Positions 47,149 to 58,532 of a DNA stretch of 64,000 nt are shown piece after piece; within the stretch, counting starts at the first letter, position 1, and each line of letters opens with the position of its first letter. The notes beneath the pieces were generated by a model. It ran no database searches. It saw nothing but the letters and a program-made list of their open reading frames with translations, and was not told where the DNA came from. The stretch comes from Odobenus rosmarus divergens (taxonomy: Eukaryota > Chordata > Mammalia > Carnivora > Odobenidae), in NCBI RefSeq assembly GCF_000321225.1, contig NW_004450467.1:1826768-1890767 (forward strand), read 5' to 3'. Made by a program: the position numbers and the translations under genes.

Positions 47149-49079
47149 CATAAGATTGTCATCCATGCCACTATTTTTCTGCCAGACATCCCTTCTTTTT
47201 CTTTCTCATTTCTAATCCATTTATTACTTCTACAAAGGTATGATTTTTTCCTTCTTGATGTCTTTCCTTAGCTCTTCCAACTCCTTTTATATCTCATTTA
47301 TTCTCTTGTCATTTCACTTTTAATATATCTTATTTCTTTCAGGGTGTAAAACATTTGTCACAATTTTTTTTCTGTTTATTATAAAGGGTGAGTTGTTTTC
47401 TATAATAAATCCTTTCTTTCTCATTTGATTAATATGCTCCTTTATTTCATCTTCTCTACAGCCCCCCATTTAAAAATGTTTACATCAGTCTTTTAATTTT
47501 CTTCCCATCCATCTTTGATCAGGATTTGCTATTTAGATTTTCTGTTTATATAAAAGAGAGTGGAGGAATTACTTTTGAGTACCTTGGACTTCCTGTTAGA
47601 TCCAGCCTATGAGGAGCTTGGAAGAAAGCAAGAGGAGGGCTCATGAAATGTAATACAGGATTGGGCTCTCATGGTTGCAAAGTCTATTTTTTTTTTCCTT
47701 TTATGTGGCAATTTTTTAAAATTAAAATTTAATTGAAAAAATCTTTTAGGAGAAAAGTTATGCAAGCCTGAATCTTGCATACTTAAGCCCAGATGTGAAT
47801 TGCCACATATTCCTTCAATCTTTCCTGTCTGGAGGAAGAACTCTTGGTTAGTTGACTTTTGGATTAGTAGGGAATGCAGGCAATTACAGGAATAGAGGAA
47901 TGGATTCTACAGTGCTAGAGAATATTAAAGGACACCCAAAGTTTTACTGAATTAAGTAATGGAGAGGTTTTTAGATGTCTCTCCAATTTCTGCTCCATGA
48001 AGATGAAAGTGAAAGCTAGCTCATTTTTTTTCATTCTGTTGAAAAAGGTTTGGTTGCTCTGGATTAGGTCTGTAATATCAAAGTCAATTGCCAGCACACT
48101 TTCTTAGAATGGTTAGGACTTAGCTTTCTATTCCAAGATAATAAAAGCATATTTCAATTTTCCAGTAATATGGCTTTCTACCCAGATTGCACGGTATTTT
48201 CACAGGATGTTCTAGCTCATAAGTAGTTGGGTGGGTGGAGACATTTAAAAAACGTGTCTCATATTTTAAGGAAAACTGGAATGCTTTTAAATGAAAATCA
48301 CGATTCTTAGGATAAAATAAAAATGTGTATATTTTTATGCGTGTTTTTCTTAAAATATAGAAATACAATCTTAATAATGCTGTTGAATATGACTACTGTA
48401 CCACTGAAGTTTAATTATGGAGATGCTGGTGCTGAAAAAGAATTTGAATCTAGAAGAAAATGTTTGATACAAGATTTTGGATAAACTATAGGCTAATATT
48501 GTATATTACAATATTGTAATATTGTAAGTCTAAGTGACCTTAGCTTTTGGCATGGTGCTGTGGCCAGAAAAGCATCTCAGTCACCAGAAGTGAAGTTAAG
48601 TAGAGATAGGATGTAGCATTTCTGGAAGTTGAGGGAAGAACTGTCTTTTGGACAACTCTTATAATTTATACTCTCCATTTTAAGCATATGCACACAGGCA
48701 TGTACACACATATTCTTGCACTCTGGAGAGTTGCTGGTCAGCCAGGAATTTCTTGAGGTATCACTATTTCTCAGTAATAGTGACACAACCATCATTCCAT
48801 TCTTGAATCATTTTATAGTGATTTCTGTGTGTGAAAGTTGTAGTAGGTATTATGGGGGTCTGAAGAGAAGTAAAAGCCCCAGGAATCCTCCCCAAAGAAG
48901 TTTAAAATCTAGATAGAAAGGGAGACAATATTCAGTTACAGTTAAATGATAACATAAGATTGTTTATGATCAAGTAAGTAATTCATAGCAACAAACAAAT
49001 AAACCAAAAAGAAAATCCCAAGCAGAACTAGTCCAGGGGAGGAAAAGACCACAATAAGCTGAGGGCAGGGAAATTATTC
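47149..49079. other. AT-rich unassigned intergenic sequence
   Basis: About 1.9 kb with no gene and no confident repeat. A small CAATATTGTAATATTG palindrome lies near 48,510. Confidence 0.45.
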
Positions 49080-49215
49080 AAAAATATCTATTGTATGTGG
49101 CAGTTTGCTAGGCCCTGTACACATTGAATTAAGTAGCGTCACTACCCTTTAGGTTAGAAATTAATAATTGATGATAATCATCCTGGGGACAGAAAGAATG
49201 TCATATATCTAGCTA
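49080..49215 (+). repeat. MIR-like fragment
   Basis: 'GCTAGGCCCTGTACACATTG' and the following text resemble a MIR central region. Weak. Confidence 0.4.
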
Positions 49216-49906
49216 ATGCAGAACATTAAATTAGTAAATCATTTACATTATTATTGTAAAATAGGTGAAGAAAGAAGAATCTTAGAAATCTTATTTATTA
49301 CGGAAAATTACTCCGTTCTCTTGATTACAGTGGTGAATGCCTTGCTAGAGAGGTGTGTTTTCTGGGACTGTTCAATTCAACATGAAAGTCTTTTTCCAAG
49401 AAATATTAGCAGGTAATGCGTCTTTTTACTGTTGTATGAAAAAGAAGTAAAAAGAAGTCCTAAAACTGAAAAAATGCTAACTCTTCTGAGGGTCATTGGT
49501 CTTAACTGCCGCAGACACATAGTTTTGCAAATGCTTCATCCCAAATTACACATTTCATCTGTGAAATTCACTGGCAAACACTTGTGCCTCCTAGAATTGC
49601 CAAGTTCTATATTCAGAGTAGAAATCATCCATAGTTTATAACAGAATGACATTAGACCAGGGGTTAAGACACTTGGTTCTATTTCTGGCTTCGACATTTT
49701 TCGTTGATCGTGGTTCACCAAAACAGTATTATTATGTCATTAACAAAGTCAAAAGTTATGTTTTAAGGATATAGTTTGCATCTTTAGAAATGTCTTGCCT
49801 ACCTTGTCAGAATCATAGTGTACAAGATTGTCTTGTAGTTGTTATTAATATAGCTGTATTAATTTCTGAGATTATTTCAAGGGAAACTCTAAGAAGCTAG
49901 GTTATT

Positions 49907-50097
49907 TTTTTTTTTTTTTAAGATTTTATTTGTCAGAGAGAGAGAGAGAGAGAGCACAAGCAGGGGGAGAGTCAGGCAGAGGGAGACGTAGGCTCCCATT
50001 CAGCAAGGAGCCAGATGTGGGACTCCATCCCAGGGCCCTGGGATCATGACCTGAGCTGAAGGCAGACGCTTAACAGACTGAGCCACCCAGGCATCCC
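49907..50097 (-). repeat. Can-SINE with 16-bp target-site duplication
   Basis: AAGAAGCTAGGTTATT at 49,891-49,906 and AAGAAGCTAGATTATT at 50,098-50,113 (one mismatch). Confidence 0.97.
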
Positions 50098-50113
50098 AAG
50101 AAGCTAGATTATT

Positions 50114-50734
50114 AATTAGCTTTGCTCCAAAGAGGAAAATATTAGCTTTTCAAAGTAAAACAAAGGTAGAATTACTGTTAGCTCTTGCTTATCCATGATA
50201 TTTAGGATAAAGAAGACTATCAAGATATCAACTGTGAAACCCACAGTTAATTCCAAACCTCCTTTCAGTTACAGTGGTCCCCAAACCCATTGTTTTACCA
50301 AATATCTCACTGGAGCAGTTAACAAGTAGCCACAGGATTTAAGTTTGGCTCCTTTTCCTTTCTCTTGCCCTCCCTCTGGTGGAGGTGTTAATGAGTGAAA
50401 TGCCCAAGATGGGCAGCTGAAGGGAGCTCCAAGGGTTTACATTCTCCACTAATTACACCATCAGCCTTCGGAATGGCGAATGACTCGCTGATGTCTGCCA
50501 CTTTATAGATGCCCAGATAGTGTCCACTTTGGTCTGCTTAGAATACATCTAAATGAGAGCTCAAACCGATAATAAAATATTATTATAGCTCATGCCTTCA
50601 GAAAGGAATTGACCTAATTTTTAGCTGGGTTAAAACGTTCCTAGTAAATAACAATAAAATAAAGAGTATAAAGAGTTCCTAGTTGGGGAAACAGGATACA
50701 CACCTGCTTTATAATAAGACTGTAATCAGAATAA
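50114..50734. other. Unique intergenic sequence
   Basis: No gene or repeat recognised. Homeodomain-like ATTA motifs ('CCACTAATTACACC') make it a possible regulatory segment, which is only an inference. Confidence 0.4.
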
Positions 50735-50890
50735 TGTTTTTACATTTTGAAAGCTCCTTCACTTGTATTATCTAGTTTGATGCTTTCAACAGCCCAGCTA
50801 GCTTGGGAAAGTGCTGTCACGGAGGTCCCAGGAGAGGGCCCAGATTTCCCCAATCTTAGTTCTGTGCTATTGTCCCTGTCCATTCAGATA
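50735..50890 (+). repeat. MIR SINE fragment
   Basis: 'CACTTGTATTATCTAGTTTG' and 'CAACAGCCCAGCTAGCTTGG' fit MIR, forward. Confidence 0.5.
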
Positions 50891-51170
50891 GCCTCATACA
50901 CATAGATACATATGATAGCAATTTATCATAGTGATTCTTAAAAATATTCCCAAATTTTAGAACATCACGATTATTCCCATCCTAACAGAAATAAGATACA
51001 TATAATAGTAACTTCTCATAATGGCTCTTAAAAACATTCCCCAATATGGAACATCATAATCATGCCTAACCCAGAGGTAAGATTAAATTAGTTACCCACA
51101 AAGCACAATAATTAGGACACAATAAGCTAAGTAAAGGTTAGTTAATGTTGTTATTATTGTTAAAAAACAT

Positions 51171-51385
51171 GGTAGAGGTAGTACAGTGTTGTGGAGAAAA
51201 GCATGGACTCTGGAGCTGACCCTCTGGGCTTATTCCTGGCTCTGTCACACAGTTATCTCATGAAGTTGTGTGTAGAGCTCTTGGAGGAACACCTAGCACA
51301 GAGGCCGTGCTACATAGATGGCAGTCAGTATTATTACTTGATAGCTCTAATACTTATACACGGAAGTAATAGTTTGCCTTAAGTC
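51171..51385 (+). repeat. MIR SINE fragment
   Basis: 'GCATGGACTCTGGAGCTGAC', 'CCTGGCTCTGTCACACAG' and 'AACACCTAGCACAGAGGCC' are in MIR order. Confidence 0.65.
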
Positions 51386-52382
51386 ACAAGGTAGATTGAT
51401 GGAGCTAGACTGTAATCTTGAGTCTTCCATTTACCTTTTATAGAAATGTCTTTCTAGGTTATGTTATTTTCCTACAGTTTCTAAAATGTGTTTACCTCCT
51501 TTCATGTCTCCATCCATGGCCAATATTTACTCTCCTTTACCAAACTGAAAATCTTTTTCAAAATCAACATTTATAAAAATTTCCATTGCAAAAATCTTAA
51601 CCCTAGATGTCCTCAGCTATGAAGACTCAGTTTAGCCATGCATGCTCATTTGCATTTGTAAGGAGCTGTTTTGTGCTTGAAATTGTTTTTTCTTTCTGGA
51701 CATATTCTATAAGCCCACTAGAGGTACACTACTTGAACCCTGAATTTCTATTCACTTCTTGTTAATTTACTCAACAGTATCTAGAACTGGATACTGCTAT
51801 AGCCCAGTGGGCTATTCAGTAAATTACCAAATGACTGGCAGGCATTCCCTCTATTTTCTTTTTCTTTCTTTTCTTTCTTTCTTTCTTTCTTTCTTTTTTT
51901 TTGTTTTTTTGTTGTTGGCTGACTAGTTTTGTCAGGGGCTGTCACGAATATGCAAATTTCATGGCCATATAAAGATGATCCAGTCAAAAACTTTCCTCTA
52001 ATTGAGGCTGAGGATTTAGTTGTATATTCTCAATTCTTGGCACCTTCCACGCTGAGGAATATTAAAAACTAAGGCACAGGTATTCAGGCTCCAGGGAGTG
52101 TGTTTTTATTTGTTGTTTGGTTTTTTCCTCATGGAGAAACAGGACCCCAGGCAGCCGGCGGGGAGCAGGGGATGGGGAGGTGTCTTAAAATCTTCAGGGG
52201 GTAGTGTGGTAAGAAGGAATAGGTAAGCAGACCCCGTACGTAGCTTCTTGGTTTTGTTCCCTTTTTTCCCTCAGGATGGTGGTGGCAGCTGATCAGACAC
52301 AATAGCTGGCAGTCCCCCGCTGGAGTGAGGATACAAATGACCCTCAACAGCACCAGCAGGAGGACTGGGAAAGAGAGTAGGG
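51386..52382. other. Unassigned sequence upstream of the CpG island
   Basis: About 1 kb with no gene. It includes the CTTT microsatellite and AT-rich spacer, then rising GC content from about 52,130. Confidence 0.5.
51855..51903. repeat. (CTTT)n microsatellite
   Basis: Imperfect CTTT array ending in a T run. Confidence 0.95.
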
Positions 52383-52482
52383 GTGTGTCTGGGAGAGGGT
52401 GAGGATGAGGGTAACAAGGTGACAAACGCCGCCGCTTCAGCGGGCTACCCCACTCCAGCCCGGGGAGGATGCGAGCGGGTCG
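52383..52482 (+). other. Possible alternative upstream first exon
   Basis: At the left edge of the CpG island the sequence GCGAGCGGGTCG is followed by GTAAGC, a consensus 5' splice site beginning at 52,483. It is the same hexanucleotide as the other two donors of the locus. If transcription starts left of this point, this would be an alternative leader exon. The left boundary is unknown and the exon is an inference from a single site. Confidence 0.25.
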
Positions 52483-53686
52483 GTAAGCCACCTCCCCGGG
52501 GGTGGTGGGGCGGGGTGGGGGGGGGGGAGGGGGAGACAGAGGGGCGGTGGCTTTTCCTACCAGGGGAGGGGCAAAGGGTGGAGGGAAGCCTGAGTCAGCA
52601 GCCCCTGATTGGCTCGTGTTCTCTCGTCGCGTCTCCGGATTGGGCCATTTGCAGCGGGAGATGTTGTGAGGCGCGGCAGGGCGGAGCGAGCCGCCCGGGG
52701 TCTGAGGCAGGCCTCGGAATGGGTGGGGAGGGGCTGCGGTTGGGCTCTGGTCCCGGAGCCGCTGTGACCTGTAGAGTGGAGCGGCGCAGCCACCTTTCCT
52801 CGGTTCCCGCTAGTCGCGCCGACTTCATTCAACTGTCTGCAGATTTAGAAAGGAAAAATAATTGAATGAACAACGCCTCGCTGCGACCCCCTTTCCCCAA
52901 CACGAGAAACTATTTTGCTGTTGGGCGTGAAAGGACACTCCCTTATTATCTTGAAGTCGCACGTCGCATCGCCGCTTTTTTCCTCTCCCGCAGCCAAAAA
53001 AAAAAAAAAAAAAAGCCAAAAACAAAATATATCGCCAAGATCTGTTCCCCGCAGACTGGGACCTGTGACCCTTCAAATTCGCGAATCCAGCCATAGCATT
53101 GTCCCCCTCTCCGCCCCTGACAACCAAACAGCTAGTCTTCTTCCCCAGTAGAAACCTCGGTTCCTGGCCGCTCCCGCTCTGCGCTCGGCAGACTGGAGAA
53201 GGCAGGGGAGGTTTTGTGTGGGCCTGATTTTGGGGCGGGGGTGTGCCGGCGGGCCACTGAGGGCTTGTAGGTCGGAGACGCCTTGGGAGGGGGTTGGCGA
53301 GTACCCCCTACCCGGGCTAATCCCCCTTCTCCAGCGTCGGTTCCCGGGACCGTATTATTCAAGACAGAAAATATTCAGCCTCAGAGCCTCCCCTGGGGAG
53401 GGGAGGGGAAGGAGGTGGAGTGGGAGGAGGTGGATCCAGGGAGGAAGAAGCGAGAAATCCGCCCCCGGGAAACAGCTCGGCGCGGCAGCGGAGCGAGGCA
53501 CTTCTGTCACTTGGCGATCGCGGGCGCCCGAGCGCGGCCCCGGCCCGGCCCGGCGAGGCGAGGGGAGAGTCCGGCGGCCGCCGCCCCGCCCCACGCCCTC
53601 CCGCGGCGGCCGAGAGCCCGGGGCCGGCCGGGGCAGGTCGCGGCGGTGCCTGGGAGCGGCCGGCCGGGGGCGGCGGCCTCGGAGCG

Positions 53687-53707
53687 CGGCGGCGGCGGCG
53701 GCGGCGG
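53687..53707. repeat. (CGG)7 tract in promoter
   Basis: Seven uninterrupted CGG units in the core of the CpG island. Confidence 0.95.
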
Positions 53708-53899
53708 GGCAGCGCCGGATCGTCCTCCCGCTCGGTCCGGCTCGCGCCGGGCGTGCGGGACGCGCTGCCTGGGGCCGGCCAGCCCCGAGCGGATCCACTC
53801 GCCCCCGCTTTCTCCGGTGCGTGTCTGTTTTACTTTCCGCCTTAGCCGAGAGGGCTCAGCGCCCGCGGGCGGGTGGAGAGCCCGGCTCGACGCGGGCTC

Positions 53900-54226
53900 C
53901 CTCCCTTCCCGCCACCTCAGGCCACCCCGCCCGGCGCTGGCGCGGGGCCGGAGGGAGTCCGCGGCGGGCACCCGGCGGGGGCGGAGGGGCCGCGCCCGCG
54001 TGTGCTGAGCGAGGGAGGGCCGGAGGAAGGAGGGAAGGGCACAAAGGCCGGCGGCGGGCGCCGGGGTCCGGCCGGCCGGCCGTGGAGGAGGGGCGCCTCC
54101 CGTCCGCTCATGAATATTAACCGAGCCTGCGGCCTAGCGCGTCCCGGCCGGGCCCGGCGCCCGGCCCGCGTACCCGCTCCTGCTCGCCGCCGCGCCTCGA
54201 AACCTGGGCCAAGCGGGCTGGGAAGG
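53900..54226 (+). other. ARHGAP21: Candidate noncoding first exon of ARHGAP21
   Basis: GC-rich sequence inside the CpG island ends in a near-perfect splice donor, GGGAAGG|GTAAGC, after 54,226. A capped transcript starting in the island and spliced here could join the ATG-containing exon about 1.2 kb downstream. The 5' end cannot be read from the sequence because the promoter lacks a TATA box and probably starts at several sites; 53,900 is only a placeholder. An ATG at 54,110 (ATGAATATTAACC) lies in the proposed exon and would be a further upstream start. A weaker alternative donor, GTG|GTAGGT, follows 54,353. Confidence 0.45.
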
Positions 54227-55420
54227 GTAAGCCCCTCGTTTTTTGTTTTTCCCCGGGTCTCCCGACACCTTGTTTTAAAAGTACATATTTGGGTCTCCCT
54301 TCCCGGCAGATCGAGATCACCGACCCGCCTCTGGAAGGGGCGGAGGAAATAGTGGTAGGTGGGTGGTGGTTTTCTTTTTCCTATTTTTTTTTTTTGTCTT
54401 CCCTAGGTGGCCCCAGGGAAAGGGAAAGATTGTGTGTCGAATGGTAGTTTGGGGAGCAGCAAGTAAATAAAAGTTGCCCGGGCTGCGGCTTCATTTCTGT
54501 CGCTCCAGAATAATGCCCCGGAGAGGGAGTTGCGCCCGGGTCCCACCCGCGGCCGCGCACACCTCCCCGCCCAGCCCCGCCGCGGGCCAAGCAAAACAGC
54601 CGCCTCCTCGGGGGCAGCCTCGGGGCGCAGGGGCACGGGTGCGGGCGCCCAGACTCACCCCGCCCGCCAGCAAACGCCGGCCGAGCCGGCGCTGCCCGCC
54701 TCCGAGGCTGGCTTTTTGTTTTTATTTTGGTGGGGGGTGTAGGGGAGCGAGCAGGGTTTTTGAAAAGTATTCCATTTTAATCTCGTGGGGAGAAAACTTC
54801 CGTTAAGTGTACGTATCTGGGTGATGCCCAAGAGCCTATACACTCTCTCTTCTGTCCAGAAAATACATTAATTAAAATGCACTTGAAAAGGGAATTTTTT
54901 TTTCCTGAAGGCTGCACACCAACCAGGCGTGTTTGACGCCACCACCGTGCAGTTCCGATGCTTCTCATTTTTTTTCCTGATTTATAGGTTTTTCCTTTTT
55001 TCTTTCTGTTTTGTCTGGGAGGATTATTTCCTCTTTGAGTGCGTGAGGTTCATCAGCAGGGACCGAATAATCTTCCTAAGTGTTGGAACCGCGAACTTGG
55101 TGTAGACGTGTGGCAAGGCTAAGGTCAGCGTCTGGAGAAAGTTCATGCCCTTTAACTATTCCCTGTTCCAGGAGAGATCTCTTTGGGAGCTGACGCTCGA
55201 GCCTTCGCGACCCACTCAGATTCCTCTTGGTCACGGAGTAAGCGCTGGGAGGAGGAGGGGGACCGCTTTCTGCAGTTGGCCTCATTAGCTGCCAAGAAGA
55301 CCCGTCTTCTTTGTTTTTTAAGTCTCGAGAAATGGACGAAGACGGTGAAGTCAGTTGAAGTCCGAAGAAATCAATCAGGGCGTTTTTGAAGGGGCTTCAT
55401 AAAAACATTTCATTCCCCAG
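54227..55420 (+). other. ARHGAP21: Proposed first intron (noncoding) of ARHGAP21
   Basis: This interval lies between the GTAAGC donor at 54,227 and the acceptor candidate ending at 55,420. Its left half is still CpG-rich and its right half is unique sequence with pyrimidine-rich runs near 54,960-55,010. No Can-SINE, L1 or other recognisable repeat interrupts it, so it may carry intronic promoter elements. Open frames here have no recognisable products. Confidence 0.4.
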
Positions 55421-55558
55421 GCACGTTACTTGTTTCACCAGCCCTGCACCTCCTCGGAGCCTTGTGTGGAATTCTTCCCTTTTTGGTGTGTGGTGGCATT
55501 CCGCCCCCCCCAATGTGGACTCCAAAGGGTTGGTCCCTTCTTTGTAATTTGAAATGAA
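55421..55558 (+). other. ARHGAP21: Probable 5' UTR part of the ARHGAP21 start exon
   Basis: This is the likely untranslated leader joined to the coding start. The left edge is a guess: a pyrimidine-rich stretch ends in CATTCCCCAG at 55,420, a usable 3' splice site. Alternatives are CACCAG ending at 55,441 and a stronger tract ending TTTATAG at 54,987. The leader contains two upstream ATGs. The first, at 55,513, opens a 14-codon frame that ends with TGA at 55,555-55,557. The second, at 55,554, gives Met-Lys-stop with its TGA overlapping the main start codons. Which acceptor is used decides whether both upstream frames are in the mRNA; all three choices keep them. Confidence 0.45.
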
Positions 55559-55636
55559 ATGATGGCCACACGTCGGACTGGTCTACCGGAGGGAGATGGT
55601 GACAAGCTCAAGGCCTGCGGGTCCCCCACCTGTGAG
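55559..55636 (+). CDS. ARHGAP21: ARHGAP21 first coding exon (partial gene)
   Basis: This exon encodes the N-terminus of Rho GTPase-activating protein 21, a large (about 1,950 residue) PDZ-PH-RhoGAP protein. In the known family it acts on CDC42 and RhoA-type GTPases at the Golgi under ARF1 control and at cell junctions. The peptide starts MMATRRTGLPEGDGDKLKAC and, from memory, differs from the human start by one serine-to-proline change. The exon then reads GSPTCE and stops at a consensus donor, GAG|GTAAGC, in phase 0. The first ATG is at 55,559. The second, at 55,562, has the better context (A at -3, G at +4), so translation may start at either. No domain is encoded here; the PDZ domain comes from later exons outside the window. 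The five residues GSPTC before the final E are not in the human protein as I remember it. Identification rests on recall of the N-terminal peptide plus the CpG-island promoter just upstream. Confidence 0.85.
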
Positions 55637-58532
55637 GTAAGCACAGAGGCAGCATCTTTGGGCCGCTCTCTACAATGTGTCCTGCCGGTGGGGTGGGGTG
55701 GGGTGGGGGTGGGTCAGCTGCCATGGGCCTCTGGAGAGGCTTTGGGGCCTTTGGGCTGATTTGTGGGAGTGTCCCAGCTTGACCCTAGGGCGGTGCAACC
55801 TTGCCCATTTTTGTTTCCAGGAACTTCCAGTGATTCTTCCACAAGAAGGGTTTCTTCACTTTGAAATTCCCCATCTTGCCCATGCATCACCTCAGAGTAG
55901 GGAATTCTCCCATTTCAGGTGACTGGGAATACCGCAAGTGTCTCTCTTTTCCTTCAGTTCCCATCCTCCAGTAGTTTTGGAGTTGGGCGGGTTAGGGGAT
56001 GCCTTTGTGCATTTTGTGGGTATGTATGCAAGATTGGCTACCAGAGGCGGAGAGAGGGCAGCTGGTGTGCTTGTTGTAACGGACCTCAGTCTCAATTTGG
56101 CTTTGATGGGTGTTCTGGCTTGCTGTTGATGTGGATCTCTGCTCTGGGTAGAAAAACAAGTCTTTTCCCATGGACAGTTTAAGCGCAGCCCTGAAAAACA
56201 GATTTATAGAGTTGTAATTCCAACTCCCTGAAAAATTTCCTGACATTACTGTTCTTTTATTTATGCCCTTCTTTTCACTGCTCAGAAGTTCTGTGAGCTG
56301 CCTGCCGTGGGGTGTCAGGTGGCTTGCATTGTCTTTAGACCATCATCTTTGGGAGGGCTCAGATGATTATATGCCAGGCTTCCTGAAATTTTTGAGCAGG
56401 CACGACAGAAATCAGAAAATCCATTGATTTATGACACCCATATGCCCTGTTGCCTCTTATATTCTTTTTTTTCTTTATATATGTGTATATATATATATAT
56501 ATTCTCTATATGTTATATTTCATTCTGTAATGACTGTTTTGTGTTTACTTGGTTATTGGTTTCTGTAATTTCCTTGCTAAATGTACTGAATATTGTTACC
56601 CTTTAAACTTTACTTTTGAGCCATCTATATTTTTATTGAAGGATTGAATAGATTATAGTAACATCCCCCAGAGAGGCTTTACTCTCACTATTTCGTTTGT
56701 ACCTTGTAAGTGTTAAATTTTTACTTCACGGCCGTCGAAACAAGGTCTAGTTCTTGAGTGTGTGAGTTTTGGCATTTTAATAAAAATGAGTCAAGTTAAA
56801 TTTTTGTTTTTAAAGCATGCAGAGAAACTTGCTTCAGGTAGCTCACTTCATACTGGATAAGAAAGTTTATGCAGAAAATACAGGGAGGTGGGTACTGTAC
56901 AACTCCTTGGAACTAGCAGTTTACAGTTAGAATCAGTGTTTTACTTTTTGATACCTGTAAACACCTGCTTGCAGGTAAAAACGTGATTAAGTATAACACC
57001 ACAATCCTCTGATCATGGTAAACCATAATAACTCGTTTTGGAAGGCCTACCTCCAACTTGGTGATTGCTTAATGTGTATTGTAGTTACATAATAATATGT
57101 ACTGTGGTCCCAAAGCCTCATTTGTCTTTGTCTTGTGAATACTTTAATTAGCATGCTATTTGCATTATATTTGCAAAAACAATATTATTTGATTTTTTTT
57201 TTTTTTTTTTTTGGTCATTTAAGGGATCTCCCCCAAACCAAGAATTTATAGTAGATAGATCTTGTCCTTGGCTAGAGAGCAGTGTTTCCAGTTGCAAACT
57301 TCCTTATATTAACACTGACAGTTACGTATTTTTTTAAGGGCTGTGAAATTTGTTTTCATTTGACTGTTACTGCTGGCATAGGCATATTATTTGTAGTTTG
57401 GGGACGAAGAAAACATTATATTGCCTGTATTTTGCTCATTTAAAGATTATACACAGAACTTGAGTTTGGTATTAAGCTATCATATTGTTTGGATTTTTAA
57501 AGAATAGGTAGGTATTTTTTGCTTAATATGTGGGAATGGAAATAAAGGGGCTGTATGCTGTCAGACAGCATTTTAAAATCTCAGCTTAAGGAGTAATTAT
57601 GGCCTGTTTCATTGTTGTGTATTTAGCTCTCATTGATACTTCTGATGCACTTTAAATCTTGTGAATATTTATTAGTGATAAAGAGAGAGTTACCACTGGA
57701 ATACTTTGGGTTGATACATATTTAAGTCTTGGAACACTGCACTTAATTTTTGTGTTTAATTTTATTAGAAGTATTACATTCTAGAGTTGTATACGGTCAT
57801 TCTTTAAAAACTTTTAGAAAACAATAGCTAAATGTGTGTTTGAATAGTAAATTTACATGCGTTTTTACCTAACGAAGACATGAGCATATATGTTTTAATA
57901 TTAATGTTGTTAATCAGCCAAAAATCTTAACTGTGCAGGACAGAAGAAACTGATATAGTAAATTGATAGGAATCTCTGATTCATGACTTATCTAGTTAGT
58001 TAATTCCACCTTTTATAAATAAGGGCTACTGCTTTGTTGAAGAACATTCAGAAACTTCTTGTTCATCTTATATATTAGAATCTAATTGTGTTGGTACATG
58101 AATAAATATAAGCACCCCTCCCCAAGGATATATTGGAAGGTTAAAAACCAAACAACTAACAAACAATCCTCTTAATTGTGACAATTCAGTAGAATATATC
58201 TTGGGATTGTACAGTTAGGATGGCACAGTTCTATTCATGCAGAGTTATAGACTTTGCATGTCTGCAAATAATCGTATCGCTCACTCTGAGCTGGTAAGTG
58301 TGTTTTGGTGCGTGCCTGTGTACAGTCTGGTCTGTGAAGTATTCCGACATCTCACCTTGAGTGGCTTTGCTCACAAAATCGCTTAATTTAGACCCTGAAT
58401 CCTTGGTGATGTGATCACCCCTTTCATATCCTATAGAGCTCATCCTTCAAGGTTCAGCTTGCCTCTTTTTTTTTTTAACCAAAGGTGAAAACTTATTCCT
58501 CAGCTTTTTAGACCACATTATTTTTCCTATTT

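Larger units (their letters stand above)
52430..54720. promoter_or_regulatory. ARHGAP21: CpG-island promoter of ARHGAP21
   Basis: About 2.3 kb is dense in CpG, in sharp contrast to the AT-rich flanks. It has GC boxes (around 52,509, 52,548 and 53,231), two inverted CCAAT boxes (ATTGG near 52,608 and 52,639), long GC runs at 53,500-53,800 and no TATA element. This architecture is typical of broad housekeeping-type promoters. The nearest + strand coding start lies about 0.8 kb past its right edge. The island is long enough for several start sites, and the left third (52.4-52.9 kb) may serve an alternative first exon or divergent antisense transcription. Many long open frames here on both strands simply reflect the GC content. 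Confidence 0.85.

Noticed and set aside
53218..54120. 300-codon open frame on the plus strand and several 140-240-codon frames on both strands
   Set aside because: They lie in the CpG island, are rich in Arg, Ala, Gly and Pro, overlap each other on both strands, and match no family. GC-rich DNA has few stop codons, so these are expected by chance.
56470..56515. TATA-like motifs in the intron
   Set aside because: A simple TA microsatellite without promoter context.
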